NCBI GenBank assembly: GCA_022486625.1 | Contig: JAKVKH010000002.1 | Span: forward strand, 1 to 64,000 | DNA from: Butyrivibrio sp. | GTDB lineage: Bacteria; Bacillota; Clostridia; Lachnospirales; Lachnospiraceae | Length of the DNA stretch: 64,000 nt | Direction: 5' to 3' | Shown: positions 44,650 through 53,748 of the stretch, piece after piece | Layout: each line of letters opens with the position of its first letter | How positions within the stretch are numbered: the stretch's first letter is position 1 | The notes under the pieces: model-generated | Told to the model about the DNA's origin: nothing | Databases searched by the model: none | What the model saw: the letters and a program-made list of their open reading frames with translations, nothing else | Translations under genes and position numbers: made by a program

Positions 44650-44671
44650 AGGGGTTCCATCCGGAACCCCT
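44650..44671 (+). promoter_or_regulatory. hairpin between dnaK and dnaJ
   Basis: A perfect 9-bp stem AGGGGTTCC/GGAACCCCT with loop ATCC, 16 bases after dnaK. No T run follows, so it may protect or process the mRNA and set the ratio of DnaK to DnaJ, rather than stop transcription. Confidence 0.55.
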
Positions 44672-44782
44672 TATGGTGCCATTACATCATATTTTATTTC
44701 TATTCAGGATTGATGATTGCCCAGTACATGGCCCCAATATGTATTGGGCTTAAAGATTATATATATAGTTAAGGAGTAAAGC

Positions 44783-45955
44783 ATGGCAGCACAGAAGCGA
44801 GACTACTATGAAGTTCTTGGCGTAGGCAAGAGCGCTACGGAAGACGAAATAAAAAAAGCATATAGGGTTCTGGCCAAGAAATATCATCCTGATATGAATC
44901 CGGGAGATGCTGCGGCTGCGGACAAATTCAAGGAAGCATCAGAAGCATATGCAGTTCTGAGCGATCCTGAGAAGAGACGTCAGTATGATCAGTTTGGACA
45001 CGCTGCATTTGAAGGCGGCCAGGGTGGATTCGGCGCAGGAGGTTTTGACTTCAACAGTGCTGACTTTGGTGATATATTCGGAGATATTTTTGGTGATTTC
45101 TTTGGTGGGAGCCGTAGAGGTGGTGCCAGAAGCGGACCGGCAAAGGGAGCCAATGTACGCGCAAGTGTACAGATTACATTTATGGAATCCATTACCGGAT
45201 GCGAAAAGGAACTTTCACTGACACTTAAGGATCCATGCCCGACCTGCCACGGGACAGGTGCGAAACCGGGGACGACTCCGCAGATGTGTCCGAAATGTGG
45301 TGGTAAGGGACAGGTGGTATTTACGCAGCAGTCCTTTTTCGGAACGGTCAGGAATGTGCAGACCTGCCCGGATTGCGGTGGTACTGGTAAGGTAATTAAG
45401 GATAAATGTCCGGATTGTCATGGAACAGGATATATTTCCAGCAGGAAGACCATCAAGGTATCAATTCCGGCTGGCATTGATAATGGACAGAGTGTCAGAA
45501 TCCGCGAAAAAGGTGAACCTGGAGAAAATGGCGGACCAAGAGGAGATCTCCTTGTAGAAGTTATTGTTGCAGGCCATCCGGTTTTCCAGAGACAGGATTA
45601 TGATATTTATTCAACGGTTTCCATGTCCTTTGCAATTGCAGCACTTGGCGGATCCATACTGATTGATACGGTTGACGGTAAAGTGGTATATGATGTCAAG
45701 GCCGGTACACAGACAGGTACACGTGTCAGACTCAGGGAAAAAGGTGTTCCATCGCTCAGAGACAGAAATGTAAGAGGTGATCATTATATTACCCTGGTGG
45801 TGAAGACACCTGAAAAGCTTTCCAAGGAAGCAAAGGAGCTTCTGAAGCAGTTTGATGCAGAGACAGGAAACAGTCTTACGGCAGCACAGAATGCGGAAAC
45901 TCCCAAGGATAATGAGGAAAGCGGCAGTAAAAAGAAGAAATTCTGGAATAAATAA
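44783..45955 (+). CDS. dnaJ: co-chaperone DnaJ (Hsp40)
   Basis: A 390-residue type I Hsp40. The J domain (residues 7-72) contains YHPDMN with the HPD triad. A Gly/Phe-rich stretch (about 75-125) follows, then four zinc-binding CxxCxGxG repeats ([32 protein letters not shown]; about 152-215) and the C-terminal peptide-binding domains. It delivers clients to DnaK and stimulates its ATPase. AAGGAG precedes the ATG. Confidence 0.98.
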   Translation: MAAQKRDYYEVLGVGKSATEDEIKKAYRVLAKKYHPDMNPGDAAAADKFKEASEAYAVLSDPEKRRQYDQFGHAAFEGGQGGFGAGGFDFNSADFGDIFGDIFGDFFGGSRRGGARSGPAKGANVRASVQITFMESITGCEKELSLTLKDPCPTCHGTGAKPGTTPQMCPKCGGKGQVVFTQQSFFGTVRNVQTCPDCGGTGKVIKDKCPDCHGTGYISSRKTIKVSIPAGIDNGQSVRIREKGEPGENGGPRGDLLVEVIVAGHPVFQRQDYDIYSTVSMSFAIAALGGSILIDTVDGKVVYDVKAGTQTGTRVRLREKGVPSLRDRNVRGDHYITLVVKTPEKLSKEAKELLKQFDAETGNSLTAAQNAETPKDNEESGSKKKKFWNK

Positions 45956-45973
45956 TGCAGGTAGTTAGAGTTT

Positions 45974-46011
45974 ATGCGCGGACATGCCAAATGCATATCC
46001 GCGCATTTTTT
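45974..46011 (+). terminator. terminator after dnaJ
   Basis: A 9-bp stem ATGCGCGGA/TCCGCGCAT runs into six Ts, 18 bases after the dnaJ stop. It would end most heat-shock operon transcripts before prmA. Confidence 0.9.
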
Positions 46012-46060
46012 GCGCTGAGAATCAACTTGGTGTATATTATATTCTGCAGGAGGATATGCC

Positions 46061-47065
46061 ATGAAATGGATGCGTTTCAGAATCAGAACCAATGAGGAAT
46101 CAGAAGATATAATTATCAGTGCACTTTCTGAAATCGGACTTGAAGGAGCACAGATTGAAGATAAGGTTCCGTTGACCGCTGCAGAGAAAGAGCAGATGTT
46201 TTCGGATGATACAACAGAGACTGCAGAAGATGACGGGATTGCATATCTGAACTTTTTTGCAGAAATAGATGACAAGGGGATACTGACCATTCCTGCAGAG
46301 GAAGCGCAGCTGCAGAAGACGCCGGATGAAATGAAAACAGCGATCAGGCAGCAGCTTGATGAACTGAAGAATTACTCTGATATCGGAGACGGTACAATTT
46401 CTGTTGATGTAACAGAGGATATTGACTGGATCAATAACTGGAAACAGTATTTCCATAAATTTTATATTGATGATGTACTGGTGATTCCCTCATGGGAAAA
46501 AATGGATGAGGCAGATCTGAAAAAGGCAGACAAAGTGCTGCATATTGATCCGGGCACAGCCTTTGGCACCGGGATGCATGAAACGACACAGCTGTGTATC
46601 CGCCAGCTGCGCAAATATGTGACGCCTGATACGCAGCTGCTGGATGTCGGAACGGGGAGCGGCGTGCTGTCCATTCTGGCGCTGATGTTCGGCGCGGCAC
46701 ATGCAGCAGGGACAGATCTTGATCCCTGTACCATTCCTGCAGTGCATGAGAACCTGGAAGCAAACGGGATACCGGAGGAGAACTTTGAGCTGATCATCGG
46801 CAATATCATTGATGATCCGAAGGTACAGGAGCAGGTCGGATATGAGAAGTATGACATCGCAGTTGCCAATATTCTGCCTGTAGTACTTCTGCCGCTCACG
46901 CCGTTGATTCCACAGTACCTGAAAAAAGGCGGAATCTATATCACTTCCGGAATCATTGCGGAAAAAGAAGAAGTGATAAAAAAAGCACATGAGGACGCCG
47001 GATTTGAGGTGCTTGAAATTCATCATCAGGGAGAATGGGTATCCATTACTTCCAGAAAAAACTGA
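46061..47065 (+). CDS. prmA: ribosomal protein L11 methyltransferase
   Basis: A 334-residue SAM-dependent methyltransferase that trimethylates lysines of ribosomal protein L11. An N-terminal ribosome-recognition domain (about 1-130) precedes the catalytic domain with IDPGTAFGTGMHETTQLC, the SAM motif LLDVGTGSGVLSILA near residue 195 and VANILPVVLLPL in the NxxP position. GGAGGA precedes the ATG. It follows dnaJ and precedes rsmE, a widely conserved order. Confidence 0.95.
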   Translation: MKWMRFRIRTNEESEDIIISALSEIGLEGAQIEDKVPLTAAEKEQMFSDDTTETAEDDGIAYLNFFAEIDDKGILTIPAEEAQLQKTPDEMKTAIRQQLDELKNYSDIGDGTISVDVTEDIDWINNWKQYFHKFYIDDVLVIPSWEKMDEADLKKADKVLHIDPGTAFGTGMHETTQLCIRQLRKYVTPDTQLLDVGTGSGVLSILALMFGAAHAAGTDLDPCTIPAVHENLEANGIPEENFELIIGNIIDDPKVQEQVGYEKYDIAVANILPVVLLPLTPLIPQYLKKGGIYITSGIIAEKEEVIKKAHEDAGFEVLEIHHQGEWVSITSRKN

Positions 47066-47089
47066 CAGATTGCGAGGGAATGCACAGCG

Positions 47090-47839
47090 ATGTATCACTT
47101 TTTTGCAGACAGCAGTCAGATGCTGGATGACAGCAGAATCCTGGAAATTGCGGGAAATGATTATAATCATATTGTAAATGTGCTTCGAATGAAGGAAGGC
47201 GACGAAATTTCCGTCAGTACAAGAGATGGTGACGGGAAGGAATACCGCTATGGAATTGAGAAAATCGAAGCGGATCGTGTGATCTGTGAACTCAGATTCA
47301 TCAAGGAAGATGGGCTGGAACTTCCTTCAAAAATATATTTGTTTCAGGGACTTCCGAAGGCAGACAAGATGGAACTGATCGTGCAGAAAGCGGTGGAACT
47401 GGGCGTATATTCCGTCATTCCGGTCGCCATGAAGAGATGCGTGGTGAAGCTGGATGAAAAGAAGGCAGCTTCAAAGGTACAGCGCTGGCAGACCATTTCC
47501 GAAGCTGCGGCCAAGCAAAGTAAGCGCCGCATTATTCCTCAGGTACAGATGCCGGTGAGCATGCAGCAGGCGGTGAAAATGGCTTCTGAAATGGATGTAA
47601 GGCTTGTTCCTTACGAACTTTCGGAAGGAATGCAGCATACAAAAGAGCTGATTTCTGCCGTCAGACCGGGGCAGAGTGTTGCAGTTTTCATCGGCCCCGA
47701 GGGTGGTTTTGACGACAGAGAGATTGAAATGACCAGAGAAGCAGGAATGGAGCCCATTACAATGGGAAAACGGATTCTGCGGACAGAAACAGCGGGATTT
47801 ACAATCCTGTCCTGGCTGATGTATCATTTAGAACAATAA
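47090..47839 (+). CDS. rsmE: 16S rRNA m3U1498 methyltransferase
   Basis: A 249-residue SPOUT-class enzyme. An N-terminal PUA-like domain (NDYNHIVNVLRMKEGDEI) precedes the knotted SPOUT domain with KADKMELIVQKAVELGV, IGPEGGFDDREIE and MGKRILRTETAG. It methylates U1498 of 16S rRNA. It lies 24 bases after prmA and 43 before the cysteine desulfurase gene. Confidence 0.96.
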   Translation: MYHFFADSSQMLDDSRILEIAGNDYNHIVNVLRMKEGDEISVSTRDGDGKEYRYGIEKIEADRVICELRFIKEDGLELPSKIYLFQGLPKADKMELIVQKAVELGVYSVIPVAMKRCVVKLDEKKAASKVQRWQTISEAAAKQSKRRIIPQVQMPVSMQQAVKMASEMDVRLVPYELSEGMQHTKELISAVRPGQSVAVFIGPEGGFDDREIEMTREAGMEPITMGKRILRTETAGFTILSWLMYHLEQ

Positions 47840-47882
47840 GGATACCGGATAGCGGTATTTTTTTCGGAAAGGCAAAAACAGA

Positions 47883-49040
47883 ATGGAAACATATCTTGAT
47901 AATTCTGCAACAACAATGTGCTACCCTGATGTTGCGGAACTTGTAAGCAAAATCATGACACAGGACTACGGAAATCCCTCCAGTATGCATCACAAGGGGC
48001 TGGTGGCGGAAAATCACGTAAAGGACGCTGCAGGTAAAATCGCGGCAACACTGAAGGCGGATCCTTCAGAGATCATGTTCACTTCAGGAGGAACAGAATC
48101 GGATAATCTGGCACTGATCGGTGTGGCAAGAGCCAACATGAGAGCCGGTAAGCATCTGATCACTACACAGATTGAGCATCCGGCGATTCTTGAAACCATG
48201 AAGCATCTGGAATCAGAAGGCTTTGAAGTTACCTATCTGCCGGTAGATGAAAACGGTCTGGTCAGACTTGAAGATCTTGAGCATGCGCTGCGTTCGGACA
48301 CAATTCTGGTATCCATGATGTTTGTCAATAATGAAATCGGCGCAGTGGAACCTGTTGCGGAAGCAGGGACATTGATTAAAAGAGTAAATCCGTCCACACT
48401 GTTTCATGTGGATGCGGTCCAGGGATATGGAAAATTTCGGATCTGTCCGAAGCAGATGGGGATTGACCTTCTGTCAGTCAGCGGACACAAGATTCACGGT
48501 CCGAAGGGCATCGGATTCCTTTATATCCGCAGCGGCGTGAAGATTACTCCGATTGTGTATGGCGGAGGACAGCAGAAAGGAATGCGTTCGGGAACGGAAA
48601 ATGTTCCGGGAATTGCAGGACTTGCGTGCGCAGCGGAAGAAATCTATGAGAATTTTGATGCACAGCATGTGCAGATGCAGGAACTGAAGCATTATTTCAT
48701 CCGTACACTCTCAGAGAAACTGGACAATATCCGGTTCAATGGCAAAACAGATGAAACAAGTGCGCCGCATATCATCAGTGTATCTATCAGCGGAATTCGG
48801 GCAGAAGTTCTGCTGCATGCACTTGAGGATAAGGAAATATACGTATCTGCAGGAAGCGCCTGCGCATCCAACAGGCCGCATGTGAGTGAAACACTGAAGG
48901 CGATCCATGTGCAGAATGAGCTGCTGGATTCTACAATCCGATTCAGTATGTCGGTATTTACGACAAAGGAACAGATCGACTATACAATTGAAACACTTTG
49001 TGCTATTGTACCTATGCTGCGCCGCTATTCGCGTCAGTAA
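47883..49040 (+). CDS. cysteine desulfurase
   Basis: A 385-residue NifS/IscS-type PLP enzyme taking sulfur from cysteine. Visible are YLDNSATTMCYPDV at the start, TSGGTESDNLALIG, HVDAVQGYGK, the PLP-lysine motif SGHKIHGPKGIGF near residue 205, and the active loop SAGSACASNRPHVS with catalytic Cys near residue 326. The adjacent thiI gene suggests that its main job is sulfur supply for 4-thiouridine in tRNA, though a role in thiamine or Fe-S assembly is also possible. Confidence 0.94.
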   Translation: METYLDNSATTMCYPDVAELVSKIMTQDYGNPSSMHHKGLVAENHVKDAAGKIAATLKADPSEIMFTSGGTESDNLALIGVARANMRAGKHLITTQIEHPAILETMKHLESEGFEVTYLPVDENGLVRLEDLEHALRSDTILVSMMFVNNEIGAVEPVAEAGTLIKRVNPSTLFHVDAVQGYGKFRICPKQMGIDLLSVSGHKIHGPKGIGFLYIRSGVKITPIVYGGGQQKGMRSGTENVPGIAGLACAAEEIYENFDAQHVQMQELKHYFIRTLSEKLDNIRFNGKTDETSAPHIISVSISGIRAEVLLHALEDKEIYVSAGSACASNRPHVSETLKAIHVQNELLDSTIRFSMSVFTTKEQIDYTIETLCAIVPMLRRYSRQ

Positions 49041-49088
49041 GGCAGATGTTTTTTGCAGTCCCATGATCAGAAAGAAATGAGGTTTAGT

Positions 49089-50291
49089 ATGCAATACCAT
49101 GCATTTGTAATCAAATACGCGGAAATCGGTATTAAGGGAAAAAACAGATATATTTTTGAGGAAGCACTGGTCAGACAGATGCGCCGGGTACTGGAGCGCT
49201 GTGAAGGCAAATTTGTCATTACACGTGTTGCCGGACGTATTTATATTGAGGCTTCCGATTTTGATTTTGATGAGACCATAGCCAATCTGCAGACCGTATT
49301 CGGAATTACGGGAATCTGTCCTGCAGTAACTATCGAACGGGATGAGAATGCCAAACTTCCGGATTATCAGCATCTGTCAGAAGCGGTTATAAAATTCATT
49401 GAGGGCGTATATCCGGACAGACATAAAACATTTAAGGTAAAATGTCGTCGTGTGGATAAAACATATCCGATGGATTCCATGGAAATAGATCGTTCACTTG
49501 GCGGGGATATTCTGGAGCATTTTCCGGAGATGAAGGTGGATGTTCATGATCCGGAGATCTGGTTGAATGTGGAGATTCGCGAGAAGATCAATATTTTTTC
49601 TGAAATTATTCCAGGACCTGGCGGAATGCCGCTTGGAACCAGTGGAAAGGCAATGCTTCTTTTATCCGGGGGAATTGACTCTCCGGTTGCAGGCTATATG
49701 ATTGCCAAAAGGGGAGTGGAAATTGAAGCAGTCTATTTCAATGCACCGCCGTATACAAGTGAGCGCGCCAGACAGAAGGTAGTGGATCTGGCAGGGATCA
49801 TTGCAAAATATACCGGTAAGGTCAGACTGCATGTCATTAACTTTACGGAGATCCAGCTGTATATTTATGACCATTGCCCACATGATGAACTGACAATTAT
49901 CATGCGCAGATACATGATGAAGATTGCAGATCGTATTGCGGCAAGTCAGAACTGTCTGGGACTGATTACGGGAGAAAGTATCGGTCAGGTGGCATCACAG
50001 ACGATGCAGAGCCTTCTGTGTACCAATGAAGTTGTAGAGGATATGCCGGTGTATCGTCCGCTGATTGCGTTTGATAAGCAGGACATTGTAGATATTTCAT
50101 TGAAAATCGGGGCTTATGATACATCAATTCTGCCATATGAGGACTGCTGCACGATTTTTGTTGCCAAGCATCCGGTAACCAAGCCGCGTGCGGATATCAT
50201 CCGTAAGCATGAGCTTGATCTTGCAGATAAGATTGATGAACTGGTACAGACAGCACTTGATACAGACGAAGTGGTAGAAATCAGAAAATAA
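49089..50291 (+). CDS. thiI: tRNA 4-thiouridine synthetase ThiI
   Basis: A 400-residue ThiI. An N-terminal ferredoxin-like region and THUMP domain (about 60-165) bind tRNA; the PP-loop ATPase motif is LLSGGIDSPVAGYMIAKRG near residue 187; the sulfur-relay cysteine lies in PYEDCCTIF. The C-terminal rhodanese domain of enterobacterial ThiI is absent, as is usual in Firmicutes, so persulfide must come from a partner, here plausibly the upstream desulfurase. The ATG at 49089 has GAGG six bases upstream. Confidence 0.96.
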   Translation: MQYHAFVIKYAEIGIKGKNRYIFEEALVRQMRRVLERCEGKFVITRVAGRIYIEASDFDFDETIANLQTVFGITGICPAVTIERDENAKLPDYQHLSEAVIKFIEGVYPDRHKTFKVKCRRVDKTYPMDSMEIDRSLGGDILEHFPEMKVDVHDPEIWLNVEIREKINIFSEIIPGPGGMPLGTSGKAMLLLSGGIDSPVAGYMIAKRGVEIEAVYFNAPPYTSERARQKVVDLAGIIAKYTGKVRLHVINFTEIQLYIYDHCPHDELTIIMRRYMMKIADRIAASQNCLGLITGESIGQVASQTMQSLLCTNEVVEDMPVYRPLIAFDKQDIVDISLKIGAYDTSILPYEDCCTIFVAKHPVTKPRADIIRKHELDLADKIDELVQTALDTDEVVEIRK

Positions 50292-50338
50292 TGACTTTTT
50301 TCAGCCATTCGAGCAAGCGCAATGGCTGAGAAAAGTCA
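50292..50338. repeat. 18-bp hairpin after thiI
   Basis: Arms 50292-50309 and 50321-50338 pair over 18 bp (one T-G pair) around an 11-base loop CGAGCAAGCGC. It begins at the end of the thiI stop codon. With only TTGGCTC after it, it is not a clear Rho-independent terminator in the plus direction, but it may stabilise the 3' end. Confidence 0.7.
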
Positions 50339-50359
50339 CTTGGCTCTGCTTATACACGC

Positions 50360-50392
50360 AAAAAAAGACACCCTGACAATTGTCAGGATGTC
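50360..50392 (-). terminator. terminator of the HPr-like gene
   Basis: On the minus strand a near-perfect palindrome GACATCCTGACAATTGTCAG plus GGTGTC is followed by seven Ts. It ends the HPr-like transcript 45 bases after the stop. Confidence 0.9.
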
Positions 50393-50436
50393 TGAATTTA
50401 CTTACTGGTTTTTACCCCCACCATAGCGAATCTGGT

Positions 50437-50667
50437 TCAGATTGTATATGGCTTTAAAACATTAAGAACTTCATCAACGCCTTCTTCTGCGTGGATATTC
50501 AGAGCGATCGGCTTGGACAGATCGAGTGAGAAGATACCCATGATAGATTTTGCGTCGATTACGTATCTACCGGAAACCAGGTCGAAGTCATAATCGAATT
50601 TTGTAATATCATTTACAAATGACTTTACCTTATCGATAGAATTAAGAGAAATTGTGATGGTCTTCAT
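50437..50667 (-). CDS. HPr-like protein lacking the phosphorylatable histidine (Crh-like)
   Basis: A 76-residue HPr-fold protein. The regulatory-serine motif is intact as DAKSIMGIFSLD (Ser41, equal to Ser46 of HPr), but the active-site GLHARPA region is replaced by SIDKVKSFVND, with no His at position 15. It therefore cannot carry phosphate in the sugar PTS chain and resembles Bacillus Crh, which keeps only the HPr-kinase serine. A role in carbon catabolite control is likely but inferred. The ATG at 50667 has AGGAGG upstream. It is a single gene with its own promoter and terminator. Confidence 0.85.
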   Translation of the reverse strand: MKTITISLNSIDKVKSFVNDITKFDYDFDLVSGRYVIDAKSIMGIFSLDLSKPIALNIHAEEGVDEVLNVLKPYTI

Positions 50668-50695
50668 TGAACAAATACCTCCTTCTTTTCTATTA

Positions 50696-50724
50696 ATACT
50701 AAACGGAGAAGTATTAAAAGTCAA
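50696..50724 (-). promoter_or_regulatory. promoter of the HPr-like gene
   Basis: On the minus strand TTGACT (50719-50724) and TAGTAT (50696-50701) are 17 bases apart, nearly the same hexamers as the mecA promoter. It overlaps the upstream edge of mtaB, transcribed the other way. Confidence 0.7.
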
Positions 50725-50756
50725 TGTCAAAACGCCTAAAAATACGGAGGATCTCT

Positions 50757-52103
50757 GTGAAAAGTGTTGCTTTACATAACCTTGGATGCAAGGTAAACGG
50801 ATATGAAATGGATGTCATGCAGCAGAAGCTTTCGGAACACGGGTATCGGATTGTTCCGTTTGACGGTTCTGCAGACATTTATATCATCAATACCTGCACG
50901 GTGACCAATATTGCAGATCGCAAGAGCAGACAGATGCTGCACCGTGCAAAAAAGGAAAATCCGCAGGCAGTTGTGGTTGCTGTCGGCTGTTATGTGGAAA
51001 CAGATCATGCGGGAGTGGAAAGAGATGCCTGCATTGATATTGCAGTTGGGAATAACCGAAAAAGCAGAATTGTGGAAATTCTGGATGATTTTTTCCGGGA
51101 GAGAGAACTGGGAAATAAAGTGGATAAGACACTCGGCGGAGAGGCTGCAGATGATATGGCGCATATTGAAGTTTATGAGCAGATGCGTCTTGAACATCAG
51201 CCGGGGCATACCAGAGCCTATATCAAGATCCAGGATGGCTGCAATCAGTTCTGTTCTTACTGTATTATTCCTTATGCAAGAGGCAGAATCCGCAGCAGGC
51301 AGGAGAAAGATATTCTGGAGGAAGTAAGAGGACTGGTCAGTGAAGGCTGTCGTGAGGTGGTACTGACGGGAATTCATATCAGCTCCTATGGACTTGACAG
51401 GGGACAATCGGAACTGCTGCAGCTGATCTGTGCCATTCATGACATTGATGGTGTGGAGAGAATCCGGCTGGGGTCACTTGAACCAAGAATCATTACGCCG
51501 CAGATGGCGGCAGCTTTTGGAAAACTGCCAAAGCTGTGCCCGCATTTTCATCTGTCACTGCAGAGTGGATGCGATGCAACGCTTCAGAGAATGAACCGAC
51601 ATTATTCTGCTGCAGAGTATGCGGAGGGGGTACGTCTGTTAAGAGAGGTTTATGACAGACCGGCCATTACCACAGACGTGATTGTCGGATTCCCAGGGGA
51701 AACGGCAGAGGAATTTGAAGAGAGCCATCAGTTTATCAAAAACATGGATTTTTATGAAATTCATGTTTTTAAATATTCAGTCAGAAAGGGAACCGTTGCA
51801 GAAAAGCTTCCGGGACAGCTCACGGATCACCAGAAATCGGAAAGAAGTGATGTTCTTCTGGAACTGACTGCAGGACAGTCACAGAAATATCGCAGAAGTT
51901 TTATCGGTGAAAGGGTTAAGGTTCTCTGGGAAGATACCGAAGAAACAGAGGGGAAAAAATATCTGGTCGGTCATACGGAACGATATGTACGTGTGGCATT
52001 GCCGGCAGAAATGGAAGATGCTCAGACACATAACGGTAAAATAAGTACGGTAATGGTACAGAAATTTCTGAATGAAGATACACTTCTTGGTACGATTTGC
52101 TAA
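50757..52103 (+). CDS. mtaB: tRNA t6A37 methylthiotransferase MtaB
   Basis: A 448-residue radical SAM methylthiotransferase converting t6A37 to ms2t6A37. The N-terminal UPF0004 domain supplies three cluster cysteines (LGCKVNGYE, NTCTVTN, VGCYVE); the radical SAM motif CNQFCSYCIIPYARG lies near residue 161; a TRAM domain ends the protein (about 380-445). The start is GTG at 50757, six bases after GGAGG; the in-frame ATG at 50724 has no site and lies within the divergent promoter. It depends on the t6A pathway that includes the Sua5 protein at 17.9 kb. Confidence 0.94.
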   Translation: MKSVALHNLGCKVNGYEMDVMQQKLSEHGYRIVPFDGSADIYIINTCTVTNIADRKSRQMLHRAKKENPQAVVVAVGCYVETDHAGVERDACIDIAVGNNRKSRIVEILDDFFRERELGNKVDKTLGGEAADDMAHIEVYEQMRLEHQPGHTRAYIKIQDGCNQFCSYCIIPYARGRIRSRQEKDILEEVRGLVSEGCREVVLTGIHISSYGLDRGQSELLQLICAIHDIDGVERIRLGSLEPRIITPQMAAAFGKLPKLCPHFHLSLQSGCDATLQRMNRHYSAAEYAEGVRLLREVYDRPAITTDVIVGFPGETAEEFEESHQFIKNMDFYEIHVFKYSVRKGTVAEKLPGQLTDHQKSERSDVLLELTAGQSQKYRRSFIGERVKVLWEDTEETEGKKYLVGHTERYVRVALPAEMEDAQTHNGKISTVMVQKFLNEDTLLGTIC

Positions 52104-52178
52104 ATTCCGGCAGTTATAGTAAAATAAAAACACTTATATCTATTGTTCGGTCAGATTTTGAGATTTGAAAGGATTGAT

Positions 52179-52460
52179 ATGCAGGAACAGGATTTAGGAA
52201 GCACACAGTTTTTCAAAGTGGAAGTGCCGCAGGAGACAGGAGTCAAGAAGGTTCTTGAAATTGTCTATGAAGCACTTGTGGAAAAAGGATATAACCCTGT
52301 CAATCAGATCGTCGGTTACATCATGTCAGGTGATCCGACTTATATTACCAGCCATAATGGTGCCAGAAGCCTGATCATGAAGGTGGAACGCGATGAACTG
52401 GTGGAAGAGATGTTGACAGAGTACATCCGCAATAATCACTGGTCAGGAAAGCGTAACTGA
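52179..52460 (+). CDS. ireB: IreB family regulatory phosphoprotein (UPF0297)
   Basis: A 93-residue protein with the UPF0297 core: [44 protein letters not shown]. In Enterococcus IreB is phosphorylated by the Ser/Thr kinase IreK and affects cephalosporin tolerance. The gene trio ireB-ruvX-DUF1292 is highly conserved in Firmicutes and complete here. The ATG at 52179 follows AAAGGA; a longer frame from 52143 lacks a site. Confidence 0.95.
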   Translation: MQEQDLGSTQFFKVEVPQETGVKKVLEIVYEALVEKGYNPVNQIVGYIMSGDPTYITSHNGARSLIMKVERDELVEEMLTEYIRNNHWSGKRN

Positions 52461-52461
52461 T

Positions 52462-52884
52462 ATGCGCATTATGGGCCTGGATTATGGTGCCCGTACGGTC
52501 GGTGTGGCCATCAGTGATGAACTGCTGATGACAGCGCAGGCAAAGGAGATTATTCGCAGAAAAGAAGAGAATAAGCTTCGACGTACGCTTGCCAGAATCG
52601 AAGAACTGATTCAGGAATATGATATCCGTGAAATTGTGCTTGGGCTGCCGCTCCATATGGACAGCTCTGTTGGTGTGCGTGCTGAAATTTCTATGGAGTT
52701 TAAAGATAAAATAGAACGCCGTACCGGAATTCCGGTAACACTGCAGGACGAGCGGCTTACTACTGTAGAGGCCGATGAAATCATGGACGAACTTGGAATC
52801 CGTGGAAAAGAACGTAAAGACTATGTAGATATGATTGCTGCAAAGGTGATTCTGGAGGATTACCTCAATGCACGTAAAAAATAA
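52462..52884 (+). CDS. ruvX: RuvX/YqgF family RNase H-like nuclease
   Basis: A 140-residue RNase H-fold protein: MRIMGLDYGARTVGVAISD holds the first catalytic Asp, VLGLPLHMDSS and LQDERLTTVEADEIM complete the family pattern. YqgF/RuvX proteins act in pre-16S rRNA 5' maturation and possibly Holliday-junction resolution. It starts two bases after the ireB stop. Confidence 0.95.
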   Translation: MRIMGLDYGARTVGVAISDELLMTAQAKEIIRRKEENKLRRTLARIEELIQEYDIREIVLGLPLHMDSSVGVRAEISMEFKDKIERRTGIPVTLQDERLTTVEADEIMDELGIRGKERKDYVDMIAAKVILEDYLNARKK

Positions 52885-52931
52885 GCAACAGTAATATATG
52901 ATTTTCGTAATTACGAAGGAAAGGAACCTAT

Positions 52932-53195
52932 TTGGAAAAGATTACATTCAGTCCGGAAGGTGATCAGCCGGTGGACTTTTATGTACTGGAACAGACCGTA
53001 ATCGGTGCCAGAAATTATATTCTGGTGACTGATTCGGAGGACGGCGACGGAGAAGCGCTGATTCTGCGGGATGATTCACAGCCCGGAGATGAGCAGGCAC
53101 TGTACAGCATCGTGGATGATGACAGTGAACTTCGCGCGGTTGGAGAGATTTTTGAGAAGTTGCTGGAAGAAGACGGCATCGATCTGGATCTCTGA
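52932..53195 (+). CDS. DUF1292 family protein (YrzB-like)
   Basis: An 87-residue, strongly acidic protein. The pattern EQTVIGARNYILVTD, ALILRDD and ELRAVGEIFEKLLEE is that of DUF1292. It starts with TTG at 52932 preceded by GAAGGAAAGGAA; no ATG is available at the conserved start. It completes the ireB-ruvX-DUF1292 set. The function is unknown. Confidence 0.88.
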   Translation: MEKITFSPEGDQPVDFYVLEQTVIGARNYILVTDSEDGDGEALILRDDSQPGDEQALYSIVDDDSELRAVGEIFEKLLEEDGIDLDL

Positions 53196-53274
53196 TCGAA
53201 AAGGCAGGGTGAGAAATCATCGTGTTTTGAAAAAAGACTGCCCGGAGGGCAGACTGTGCTGTGGAGCGATAAGA

Positions 53275-53748
53275 ATGGCTGAAGAAAACCAGGTAGTTGG
53301 CAGAGAAGAGTTTAAAAAGCGCCTGAAAGAAAAAGGCTTAAAAGTAACAAACCAGCGCCTTGTGGTACTGGAAGCTTTGGAAACATCTTCCAATCAGCAT
53401 CTGACCGCAGAACAGATTTTTGATTTGGTAAAAGCAGACAATCCGGAGATCGGATTGGCGACTGTTTACAGAACAATACAGGTACTATTGGAGTTACACT
53501 TGATTGATCGTGTCAACTTTGATGATGGAAGTGAGCGCTATGAGATTGTGCGGATGGGCACAAAAGGAGCGCGACATCACCATCATCATCTGATCTGCAT
53601 TAATTGCGGAAAGGTTTTTGAATTCGAAGAGGACATGATGGAAGGCCTCGAGACGGAAATCGAAAAAAAAACCGGATTTCATGTAATCGATCATGAAGTA
53701 AAACTCTACGGGTACTGCAAAGAATGTGGAGGAAAACTGATTGAATAA
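53275..53748 (+). CDS. Fur family transcriptional regulator
   Basis: A 157-residue Fur-type repressor. The winged helix (GLKVTNQRLVVLEALE to IGLATVYRTIQVLLE) is followed by a dimerisation domain with HHHHHLICINCGKVFEF and a second CxxC (YGYCKECGGK), giving a structural Cys4 zinc site and a His-rich regulatory site. Whether it senses iron, peroxide (PerR) or zinc cannot be settled. The ATG at 53275 has GGAG eight bases upstream; the long open frame before it overlaps the DUF1292 gene out of frame. A small CTGCCC/GGGCAG hairpin precedes it. Confidence 0.92.
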   Translation: MAEENQVVGREEFKKRLKEKGLKVTNQRLVVLEALETSSNQHLTAEQIFDLVKADNPEIGLATVYRTIQVLLELHLIDRVNFDDGSERYEIVRMGTKGARHHHHHLICINCGKVFEFEEDMMEGLETEIEKKTGFHVIDHEVKLYGYCKECGGKLIE

